Shown: positions 26,884 to 33,514 of the stretch, one piece after another
Numbering within the stretch: the stretch's first letter is position 1
How the letters are laid out: each line of letters starts with the position of its first letter
Source: Syntrophomonas sp. UBA5314
GTDB taxonomy: Bacteria; Bacillota; Syntrophomonadia; Syntrophomonadales; Syntrophomonadaceae
Reading direction: 5' to 3'
NCBI GenBank assembly: GCA_002410325.1
Contig: DHRK01000047.1
Span: 20,171 to 84,170 of the forward strand
Length of the DNA stretch: 64,000 nt
Program-made: the position numbers and the translations under genes
Notes under the pieces: model-generated
Seen by the model: only the letters and a program-made list of their open reading frames with translations
The model's database searches: none
What the model was told of the DNA's origin: nothing

Positions 26884-27078
26884 TTAATCCTCCATTAGAA
26901 ACAATTCTTCAACGCTGGTTTTAAGCAGCCTGGCCAACCTCATTCCCAACTCCAATGTTGGGTTGTATTTGTTGTTCTCAATAGCATTAATGGTTTGTCT
27001 GGTTACATTAAGCTTTAAAGCAAGATCCTCTTGCCTCAAACCCATTGTTTTTCTCAATTCCCTAATCCTGTTCTTCAT
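26884..27078 (-). CDS. Xre-family small transcriptional regulator
   Basis: About 64 residues (MKNRIRELRKTMGLRQEDLALKL...), almost entirely one lambda-Cro-type HTH: LRQEDLALKLNVTRQTINAIENNKYNP with a C-terminal LARLLKTSVEELF helix. Such single-domain regulators often sit beside a small membrane protein, as here. The start at 27078 is chosen from the family; an ATG four codons earlier overlaps the upstream gene. Confidence 0.88.
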   Translation of the reverse strand: MKNRIRELRKTMGLRQEDLALKLNVTRQTINAIENNKYNPTLELGMRLARLLKTSVEELFLMED

Positions 27079-27286
27079 ATTTACCCACAATTCTTCTTTT
27101 TAAGAAAATCTGACTAGCCCAAAAAACCATTAATTGGCTAGATATTAATATAAGCAGAATCTCCCAGTATTGGCCTTTAATGTACTGGTACCACATCCAT
27201 ATTAAAAGAAACACAATGCAGTATGTCCATGCCAGACGAGTGCTTTTTAAACTTATATACACTTGCATTTCGTCAGCTTTTTTCAA
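27062..27286 (-). CDS. Small two-helix membrane protein upstream of the Xre gene
   Basis: 74 residues with two membrane segments (LAWTYCIVFLLIWMWYQYI and WEILLILISSQLMVFWASQIFL). TTG start at 27286 with a strong GGGAGGGG site 8 nt upstream. It overlaps the start of the Xre gene, and both follow a consensus promoter. Membrane protein plus Cro-like regulator pairs are common in Firmicutes. The function here is unknown. Confidence 0.6.
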   Translation of the reverse strand: MKKADEMQVYISLKSTRLAWTYCIVFLLIWMWYQYIKGQYWEILLILISSQLMVFWASQIFLKRRIVGKYEEQD

Positions 27287-27321
27287 GATTAGACCCCTCC
27301 CGAATGTAAAATTTCCTTTAC

Positions 27322-27350
27322 ATTATATTCTTATCAAGAAATAATGTCAA
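27322..27350 (-). promoter_or_regulatory. Perfect-consensus promoter of the small membrane protein/Xre pair
   Basis: On the minus strand TTGACA (27345-27350), 17 nt, TATAAT (27322-27327): both hexamers and the spacer are ideal. An imperfect repeat ACATTAT...ATAATGT spans it and could bind the Xre product. Confidence 0.85.
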
Positions 27351-27914
27351 AACATTTTTACAAATAGTGTAACTGAATCGCTATGAGTTTCAGTAGGAAT
27401 TGCTTATCCTTTAATTCGGGATATAAGAGATCAATATATAAAACACTAATTTACGTATTTCAGGTATGATATGTGACTATTCAGATCAATTTCAAGGTAT
27501 TTCGCACATCCCAAAAGGGAAGCAACAACAAAACAAAGAAATATATCTAATAGTTAATGATTTTGGGAATAAAGTATTTTAATGTATATAGCGTCCATTA
27601 GAAATAATTTACGCATCTTCGGTTTAGCGATTTCTAACTAGGGCTTGCTAAGCCAATTTCTATTACGGGGTGAACCGAAGAACCGAATGGGTATGCTTGA
27701 CATGCCCGTACTAATGAGAGGAGAGGTTAGAAAGCATGCTTTGGTGTTGTCATAGTTTAGCCCGATCACCGCCCCAAAAAATAGTGGCCCGCTAGGTGAG
27801 CAGGGAATTGGCTGGCTAACCTGTACCCCCTCTATATAACCTAGTAAAACCACTATTAATTTAATTATCGCATAATACAATCCTATTAAATACTATAATA
27901 AGGAGTTGGAATTT
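27351..27914. other. 564-nt AT-rich intergenic region, function unassigned
   Basis: No gene I can support. The left 250 nt are very AT-rich. A more GC-rich stretch at about 27640-27840 holds short hairpins (GGGTATG-CTTGA-CATGCCC at 27689-27707; TTAGAAAT...ATTTCTAA at 27598-27637). An 80-codon minus-strand frame at 27638-27880 has no recognisable homology, starts at a weak site and is Pro/Ser-rich; it may be spurious. The stretch may be a structured leader or a decayed gene or intron. Confidence 0.4.
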
Positions 27915-28613
27915 ATGAAGACAAGAAAATTAATTTCTCTGTTTTTGTGTGTTGCTTTAATGCTGTCTCTTAGCATCAATTATGCTTATGCTGGCGATAT
28001 AGGGGTAAATGATGAGCAAAAGACGGTAGCTCAACAACAGAAGGACTTTAATGAAACGGTAGATCTGCTTCAGAAATACTTGGAGTTGAACGCCGATGGC
28101 ACAATCTCATTAAATGCTCCCAGCAACATTATAACGAGTGTAGATAAAAACATATTTGCTCAATTGCAGGCAGGAATTGAACAAACCAATGAGATGATCA
28201 AAATCGGTTATTTGGTATGTGATAAAAACTTTAATATGACCGTTACCCAGAAGTATAATGATGACGTTGTTTCTGCCAGCCCGAATACTACTGTTACAGT
28301 AAGCAAAAATAGCATAGCTGTCACTACCCGATCAGCAGGTGTTACTAAAGTCGATTGGTATTGGTGGGGCTTCTTCTTATATATGGATCACCAATTAACG
28401 CAAGCTGTAGCGAATGGAAGTCAATTTACCGCAACCATTATGGCATTATTTGGGTCACAATCAAGAATAGGCAAATTAGTTTGTGCTTCGCTAGCGGCAT
28501 TAGCTTATATTCTGAAAACATTTGATCAAGGTAATGGGGTATATATAAAATATAATTATTATTATGTTGCTGGCATACCAAGTATTGTGAGTACTGGCAT
28601 ATGGTCTCAATAG
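27915..28613 (+). CDS. Secreted bacteriocin-like protein precursor
   Basis: 232 residues from the ATG at 27915 (AAGGAG 9 nt upstream; a TTG at 27906 is less likely). A clear Sec signal peptide (KTRK, hydrophobic LISLFLCVALMLSLSI, AYA|GD) is followed by a helical middle region. The last 85 residues are aromatic and hydrophobic: VDWYWWGFFLYMD, a Gly/Ala/Leu-rich segment (CASLAALAYIL) and GNGVYIKY...GIWSQ. A Trp-Gly N-edge, hydrophobic helix and GNGVYI-(x)n-IWSQ end recur in secreted Firmicute proteins that I associate, from memory, with bacteriocin-like peptides. Base use is more AT-rich than its neighbours, suggesting transfer. Function is inferred only. Confidence 0.55.
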   Translation: MKTRKLISLFLCVALMLSLSINYAYAGDIGVNDEQKTVAQQQKDFNETVDLLQKYLELNADGTISLNAPSNIITSVDKNIFAQLQAGIEQTNEMIKIGYLVCDKNFNMTVTQKYNDDVVSASPNTTVTVSKNSIAVTTRSAGVTKVDWYWWGFFLYMDHQLTQAVANGSQFTATIMALFGSQSRIGKLVCASLAALAYILKTFDQGNGVYIKYNYYYVAGIPSIVSTGIWSQ

Positions 28614-28625
28614 GAATATAGTGCA

Positions 28626-28793
28626 ATGATAAAGATTATTTGGGGAATTTTATTAGTAATATTTATTGTTGGGATGTTTGCTATACCCTATCTGGTCAAG
28701 CTTGATGATAAGCAGACAAAAACATTTAATTATGTATGGACAGTAACATTTTGTCTCGTATTCAGTTACTTTACGTTCATTACGAGCACCTAA
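28626..28793 (+). CDS. 55-residue two-helix membrane peptide, immunity-like
   Basis: A short frame from ATG 28626 to TAA 28791-28793 encodes 55 residues: a first membrane helix (IIWGILLVIFIVGMFAIPYLV), a charged loop KLDDKQTKTF and a second helix (VWTVTFCLVFSYFTFI). It lies 12 nt after the secreted protein's stop, on the same strand, with a weak AGGA site. Size, topology and position match small immunity proteins next to bacteriocin genes, but no homology is visible. It shares the low GC of its neighbour. Confidence 0.5.
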   Translation: MIKIIWGILLVIFIVGMFAIPYLVKLDDKQTKTFNYVWTVTFCLVFSYFTFITST

Positions 28794-28849
28794 GCTGTAT
28801 CCCGTACTTTATTAAAGTCTAAGATGACCCAAATAAGGACTATTGCCAA

Positions 28850-28878
28850 GGGCAGATGGCTAAATTAGCCATCTGCCC
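28850..28878 (+). terminator. Terminator hairpin between the AT-rich islet and the CD-NTase gene
   Basis: GGGCAGATGGCTAA (28850-28863) pairs perfectly with TTAGCCATCTGCCC (28865-28878). It lies 57 nt beyond the 55-residue frame and 3 nt beyond the convergent CD-NTase stop. Tails on both sides are only weakly T-rich. Confidence 0.6.
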
Positions 28879-28881
28879 CCT

Positions 28882-29769
28882 CTATACGGGGAACAGGGGG
28901 CCGAAGACCTCCCGCCAGGTTTGGCTGGCCCGGGGGCTGCTGCCCTCGTTTTCCAGCTGCAAAGCCTGTTTGGCTTTTTTATAGGCGGTATAGGCATGAG
29001 CGCCAAAATCGTCTTCGCGGGTAAGCTTGCGGTTGCTGCCCTTGGCGTACCAGACCAGCTGTTCTTTTTTCAGGCCGGACACGTACTCCAGAAAGTCCAG
29101 GCACATGTACCCGTAGTAGGCGAAGGAAGTGGAATTGCCTTCCCAGTCATCCATGAAGTTCATGACCAGGGTGTCTATCAGCATGCCGGGGATCTTGGCC
29201 TGGTAGGTCAGGCGCCAGGCGCGCATCATCTTGGCCAGGTGCTTTACCTTGCCCCCGTATTTATAGTTGTACTCGTCCATGGCCTCGATCTCCCGCAGCG
29301 GGTTGAAGGTGGCCCAGCGCCACCCGTCATGGGATTCGGGATATAAAAAGGCCTTTTTGTCAGTGGCGAATCCGGGTATGATCTCTATGGTAAGACTGTC
29401 CACCGGCATCAGCAAACAGCCCTCGCTGTTAATATAGGCCCCCAGAGAAATGTGCTTGATGGATTCCCTCATCTCCAGCATGAGTGAAGCCTGTCCGTTG
29501 CCCGGATGGGATTGAAAGCGTTTGTAAACCTGCCCGGGCAGCACGGCCAGAAGGTTGATGTTGGTCAACCCCTTTATAGCCGTATCCCGGCCATATGAGC
29601 CCAGGAAATGAATATTGCGGGTGTCGGAACGCATGTGCCAGTATTGCTGGTTTATCGCCCTGGTAACTGCCTTGGTTCTTTCGGAAATTATCGCCTGATT
29701 ATCTATAGCCAGGTTGTTCAGAAAAGCCCTGAACTTGTCCGCCATATTGTCAACCCTGTTAACGGCCAT
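28882..29769 (-). CDS. CD-NTase-like (SMODS) nucleotidyltransferase with altered catalytic motif
   Basis: 295 residues from the ATG at 29769 (GGGAG upstream; a TTG two codons earlier is possible). The order of blocks matches SMODS/CD-NTase proteins: an N-terminal helix with DNQAIISERTKAVT, the nucleotidyltransferase core GSYGRDTAIKGL, a GNGQASLML segment, and SLTIEIIPGFA. A C-terminal helical domain follows. Active CD-NTases have a D-x-D after the GS motif (e.g. SDIDL); here the DNA reads AAC ATC AAC, giving TNINLL. Both metal-binding aspartates are thus asparagine, so cyclic-nucleotide synthesis is doubtful. No CBASS effector, E1/E2 or HORMA gene is nearby. It lies between an AT-rich islet and recO. 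Confidence 0.8.
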   Translation of the reverse strand: MAVNRVDNMADKFRAFLNNLAIDNQAIISERTKAVTRAINQQYWHMRSDTRNIHFLGSYGRDTAIKGLTNINLLAVLPGQVYKRFQSHPGNGQASLMLEMRESIKHISLGAYINSEGCLLMPVDSLTIEIIPGFATDKKAFLYPESHDGWRWATFNPLREIEAMDEYNYKYGGKVKHLAKMMRAWRLTYQAKIPGMLIDTLVMNFMDDWEGNSTSFAYYGYMCLDFLEYVSGLKKEQLVWYAKGSNRKLTREDDFGAHAYTAYKKAKQALQLENEGSSPRASQTWREVFGPLFPV

Positions 29770-29813
29770 TACCAATTCTCCCTTCCCCGATTTTCCGGCC
29801 AGCCTGCCTGGAC

Positions 29814-30572
29814 TTAATAAAGCCCGGATAGGAGGCTTTTTAACTTGCGCATGGTGTCTTTCATCTTGAATTTGCTTTCCAGGTGGTATTCCAGGTATCT
29901 TTCCAGGAACAGCTCCAGCTGCTCCAGGGAAGCTGGCGTAGCTTTAACCCGCGGCAAAGCCTGCAAAGGGCTGTTAAGCATCATACGCAATATGGCCAGA
30001 GCCTCTCCCGACATCTCAAACCCCGAACCGGCCTCTTTCCGGCAGTTCCTGCAAACAAGCCCCCCGGCGGGCAGATCAAATACACTTACTAAACCGTCCT
30101 CTTTATGGCAGTGCACACACTGGTTCATCACCGGTTTATAGCCGGAATTGGTAAGGACACTGAGCTCCGCGTAGCGGATAAAAAGAGGATTATAGCCCAT
30201 TTGCTCCAGGGCTTCCAGGACATTTAATACATCCCGGTACAGATGAAACATGGGAACCCGATCCACGAGCGCCTTGTCCAGAAGTTCCAGAAGGTAGACA
30301 ACCTGCAGAGTGCCGGTCAAATCCTCCCTGATATTGCCGTAAAAGCTCAAAAGTCGGGTCTGGGTGATGAGGTCCAAGTCCCTTCCCCGGTTAAGGTACA
30401 GCTGGGAATGGCAGAAAGGCTGCAAGGAGGCCCGCATACTGCTGCGCGGCTTCTTAACCCCCCGGGCGATAGCGCGAAACTTGCCCTCTTTTTCGGAAAA
30501 GACCGTCATGAGCTTATCCGCATCCCGGTAATCCTTGCTTTTTAGAATCACTGCCCTGGTACGGTAGTGCAC
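29814..30572 (-). CDS. recO: DNA repair protein RecO
   Basis: A RecFOR pathway mediator that loads RecA on SSB-coated DNA and anneals strands. 252 residues: an N-terminal OB fold (RTRAVILKSKDYRDADKLMTVFSEKEGK) and a helical C-terminal domain with a zinc site CVHCHKEDG...CRNCRKEAG. It follows the era-deoC region on the minus strand. In Bacillus recO sits between era and glyQ, which supports orthology. Confidence 0.97.
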   Translation of the reverse strand: MHYRTRAVILKSKDYRDADKLMTVFSEKEGKFRAIARGVKKPRSSMRASLQPFCHSQLYLNRGRDLDLITQTRLLSFYGNIREDLTGTLQVVYLLELLDKALVDRVPMFHLYRDVLNVLEALEQMGYNPLFIRYAELSVLTNSGYKPVMNQCVHCHKEDGLVSVFDLPAGGLVCRNCRKEAGSGFEMSGEALAILRMMLNSPLQALPRVKATPASLEQLELFLERYLEYHLESKFKMKDTMRKLKSLLSGLY

Positions 30573-30677
30573 TGTGATTTATACCACCCCGGATTAAATT
30601 TTTCGTCAAACTCGGGCTTAAAGGGCACAGCGGAGTTGCAGGATGAGCCTCCCGGTTTAAGTTTTTGAAATGAGGCT

Positions 30678-31364
30678 CTATAGATTAAAATAACCCGCTA
30701 AAGACTCTCTCCGGCTCAGGTATTCCTTGACCAGGGCGCCCGCATGGCTGCTTCCTATCCGATCCGCTCCGGCAGCTATCAGGCTAAGAGCCCAGTCCAA
30801 TTCCCGCACCCCGCCGCTGGCTTTTATTTTCAGCCCGGGTCGGCGATACTGCTTGATCACCTCCAGGTCTTCCAGGCTGGCCCCTCGAGCGGCCATCCCG
30901 GTGGAAGTTTTGATGTATTCCGCAGCGCTGCCGCTGACTATGGAGACCAGCTTAACCAGTTCTTCCGGCTTGAGCAGGGCGGTCTCAACGATTACCTTGA
31001 GCTGGAATGAAAATGCCCCTTTCAACCCGGCCAGCTGCTCTATCTCTTCTTCAACCAGCGCGTAATTGCCGTCTTTCACCGCGCCGATGTTGACAACCAG
31101 ATCCAGTTCCTGAGCGCCCTGTTTTAAGGCCTGGCAGGCCTCCTGCCGTTTTCCGGCGACAGTGAGGGCGCCCAGGGGAAATCCTATCACCGTACATACT
31201 TTGACCCCGCTCCCTTTTAGCAAAACGCCGGCCTGCGGCACGCGATAGGGATTAACGCAAACAGCCGCCATATGCAAAGTGGCGGCTTCTTCACACAATT
31301 TTCGGATGTCTTCGGCAGTCGCTTCCGCCTTCAAATGGGTGCTGTCCATATAGGAAGCGAGCAT
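30678..31364 (-). CDS. deoC: Deoxyribose-phosphate aldolase
   Basis: Cleaves 2-deoxyribose-5-phosphate to glyceraldehyde-3-phosphate and acetaldehyde in deoxynucleoside catabolism. 228 residues from the ATG at 31364 (AGGAGG 7 nt upstream); the longer frame is not family-like. Class I motifs: LDLVVNIGAVKDGNY, LKVIVETALL and the Schiff-base lysine in EYIKTSTG. It lies between era and recO, next to cdd, giving a small nucleoside-salvage pair within the block. Confidence 0.95.
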   Translation of the reverse strand: MLASYMDSTHLKAEATAEDIRKLCEEAATLHMAAVCVNPYRVPQAGVLLKGSGVKVCTVIGFPLGALTVAGKRQEACQALKQGAQELDLVVNIGAVKDGNYALVEEEIEQLAGLKGAFSFQLKVIVETALLKPEELVKLVSIVSGSAAEYIKTSTGMAARGASLEDLEVIKQYRRPGLKIKASGGVRELDWALSLIAAGADRIGSSHAGALVKEYLSRRESLAGYFNL

Positions 31365-31385
31365 AAGCGTCCTCCTGCCCAAAAC

Positions 31386-32267
31386 TTAGGGCCTGTAGCC
31401 CAACTGTTTCAGATTGCCTTCATTATCCCGCCAGTTCTTTTTCACTTTTACCCATAGATCCAGGTATACCTGGGTGTCCAACATCTGTTCGATATCATGC
31501 CGGGACTGCTCCCCGATGCTTTTCAACATCTGCCCGCCCTTGCCGATGATTATGGCCTTTTGGGTTTCACGTTCGGTATATATGACGGCCCGCAGATAGA
31601 CCTTTCCCGCCCTTTTGTGCTCAAAAGCCTCCACCTCTACCGCTATGGCATGGGGGACTTCATCCCGCGTAAGGAAGAGGGCTTTCTCTCTTATAAGCTC
31701 GGCGGCCAGGAAGGACACCGGTTGGTCGGTCAGGTCGTCTTCCGCATAATACAGGGGTCCTTCCGGAAGTCCGGCAAACGTCATTTCCAGAAGCCGGTCA
31801 ATATTGGTTCCCTTGGCTGCAGAAATGGGGATCACTTCGGTAAATTTCATGATGCCGTGGAAATCCTGCATGGTTTCCATAATGCTTTCCTCGGAAACCA
31901 GGTCTATCTTGTTGAGCAGAAGGTAAACCGGAACGGAAGCTTCTTTCAGGATGTTTATGATATAGCGCTCCCCCCCGCCCAGGGGACGGGTGACATCCAC
32001 CATATAATAGACCAGGTCCACTTCGTTTATGGAACGGGCCGATACATTCACCATGTATTCGCCCAGAAGGTGCTTGGGCTTGTGCACCCCCGGGGTGTCG
32101 ATAAAGATCACCTGGCCTTCGTCACAGGTGTATATTCCCTGAATCCGGTTCCTGGTGGTCTGAGGTTTATCGGAAACAATGGCAATTTTCGACCCCATTA
32201 TATGGTTTATCAATGTGGATTTACCCACATTGGGCCTTCCCACTATACTTACAAATCCTGATTTCAC
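31386..32267 (-). CDS. era: GTPase Era
   Basis: A ribosome-assembly GTPase that binds the 3' end of 16S rRNA. 293 residues: G1 GRPNVGKSTL (9-18), G3 DTPGVHKP, G4 NKID, then the C-terminal KH domain with the GKGGQMLKSIG loop. GTG start at 32267. Its AGGAGG site overlaps the end of cdd. Adjacent to cdd-dgkA-ybeY, the usual Firmicute order. Confidence 0.98.
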   Translation of the reverse strand: MKSGFVSIVGRPNVGKSTLINHIMGSKIAIVSDKPQTTRNRIQGIYTCDEGQVIFIDTPGVHKPKHLLGEYMVNVSARSINEVDLVYYMVDVTRPLGGGERYIINILKEASVPVYLLLNKIDLVSEESIMETMQDFHGIMKFTEVIPISAAKGTNIDRLLEMTFAGLPEGPLYYAEDDLTDQPVSFLAAELIREKALFLTRDEVPHAIAVEVEAFEHKRAGKVYLRAVIYTERETQKAIIIGKGGQMLKSIGEQSRHDIEQMLDTQVYLDLWVKVKKNWRDNEGNLKQLGYRP

Positions 32268-32273
32268 TAAAAT

Positions 32274-32669
32274 TTACCTCCTAGTGTTAAGAGAGAAAGC
32301 TTGGGGAAGCATCTCACTCAAGTTAAATACTTGATATTGCCCGGGGTCAGACCCGGTATATATTGTAAGCCCCGGAGCAAATTCGGCCAGCACCTGTAGG
32401 CACGCCCCACAAGGGTAGGTCGGCCCCTCTCCGCTGCCCGCTATGGCGATCTGGGAAAACTCTTTTTCCCCGCTGCTGACTGCCTTGAACACCGCGATCC
32501 GCTCGGCGCAAACCGTCAAGCCATAGGAGGCGTTTTCAACATTGGCCCCGGTATAGACCTGTCCACTCTTTCCTTCCAGAGCGGCTCCCACTAAAAAACC
32601 GGAATAAGGAGCATAAGCAAATTCACGGGCCTCCAGGGCCTTATTGATCAATTCCTGAGGTGTTTTCAC
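32274..32669 (-). CDS. cdd: Cytidine deaminase
   Basis: Deaminates cytidine and deoxycytidine to uridine forms. 131 residues, the tetrameric type, with the catalytic CAERIA and zinc ligands in PCGACLQVLAEF. GTG start at 32669, 1-2 nt after the dgkA stop; co-transcribed with dgkA and era. Confidence 0.97.
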   Translation of the reverse strand: MKTPQELINKALEAREFAYAPYSGFLVGAALEGKSGQVYTGANVENASYGLTVCAERIAVFKAVSSGEKEFSQIAIAGSGEGPTYPCGACLQVLAEFAPGLTIYTGSDPGQYQVFNLSEMLPQAFSLNTRR

Positions 32670-32670
32670 G

Positions 32671-33036
32671 TTAATCCCCCGTCATCCATTTAATAAGATG
32701 AGGATAAAAGATGATAAATCCCATTATAACAGCGTTAAGAGCCGTCAGCAAGACCGCCCCGGCTGCCGTATTTTTGGCGGTTCGGGCCAGGGGATGGTAT
32801 TCACTGGTAACCAGATCGACCGTTTTTTCAAGGGCCGTGTTGACCGTTTCGGCAGTTAGGACCAGGAAAATAGTTAGAGTTAACAGCCCCCATTCCCCAC
32901 GGGTTATTTTGAAAAACACTCCTCCTGCCACTGCCAGGCCTGCCATTACCAGGTGAATCTTCATATTTCTCTGGGTTCGTAGCACATAGCCCAGCCCGTT
33001 TAGGGCCCAGGCAAAGCTCTGACGCAACCCGCCCAT
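32671..33036 (-). CDS. dgkA: Diacylglycerol/undecaprenol kinase
   Basis: 121 residues. An N-terminal amphipathic segment and three membrane helices carry the signature VLTAETVNTALEKTVDLV. Firmicute DgkA proteins phosphorylate undecaprenol more than diacylglycerol; which applies here is not visible. Sits 8 nt after ybeY and before cdd. Confidence 0.95.
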   Translation of the reverse strand: MGGLRQSFAWALNGLGYVLRTQRNMKIHLVMAGLAVAGGVFFKITRGEWGLLTLTIFLVLTAETVNTALEKTVDLVTSEYHPLARTAKNTAAGAVLLTALNAVIMGFIIFYPHLIKWMTGD

Positions 33037-33043
33037 ATAGATT

Positions 33044-33514
33044 CTACCTTTCCAATTTCACACTCTGCATTATTTTTTCTTCCAGCTGGCGCATGAGCTT
33101 TTTTTCTTCTTCGTTTTCGTGGTCATATCCCAGAAGGTGGAGCAGTCCATGGGCAATCAAGTAGCCCAGCTCTCTTTCCAGGCCATGTTCGTATTCTTCA
33201 CCCTGAACCAGGGCCTTTTCCAGGGATACGACTATGTCGCCCAATATATTTACGTCCCCGGAAATATCAAGATCCGGTTCATCTTCGCCCAGTTCATTCA
33301 TAGCGAAGGACAGGACGTCAGTGGGCTGGTTTTGGCCGCGGTATATCAAATTCAATTCCTGAATATAGCTGTTGTCAACTATCATAATACTTACTTCCGT
33401 ATTCCTGGACAGTTTGCACAATTTAGCGGTGGCATTGGCGACCTTGACAATGATTTCCTGCAGCTTTTTATTGTATGGGACTTTGTTCTGCTGGTTTATA
33501 ATCATGGTCTCCAT
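33044..33514 (-). CDS. ybeY: Endoribonuclease YbeY (16S rRNA maturation)
   Basis: 156 residues from the ATG at 33514, chosen for the AAGGAGAG site; the frame extends seven codons further. The metal-binding triad is in HGLLHLLGYDHENEE (HxxxHxxGxDH, near residue 128), and QPTDVLSF is the conserved upstream motif. Its start overlaps the end of pgpH by 47 nt. Confidence 0.96.
   Translation of the reverse strand: METMIINQQNKVPYNKKLQEIIVKVANATAKLCKLSRNTEVSIMIVDNSYIQELNLIYRGQNQPTDVLSFAMNELGEDEPDLDISGDVNILGDIVVSLEKALVQGEEYEHGLERELGYLIAHGLLHLLGYDHENEEEKKLMRQLEEKIMQSVKLER

Noticed and set aside
27638..27880. 80-codon minus-strand ORF in the intergenic region
   Set aside because: No ribosome site, no recognisable family, and it reads through several hairpins. 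Kept only as an open question in the findings.
28882..30572. A complete CBASS anti-phage operon around the CD-NTase
   Set aside because: No effector, Cap2/Cap3 or HORMA/TRIP13 gene is nearby, the neighbours are recO and a secreted protein, and the catalytic aspartates are absent.
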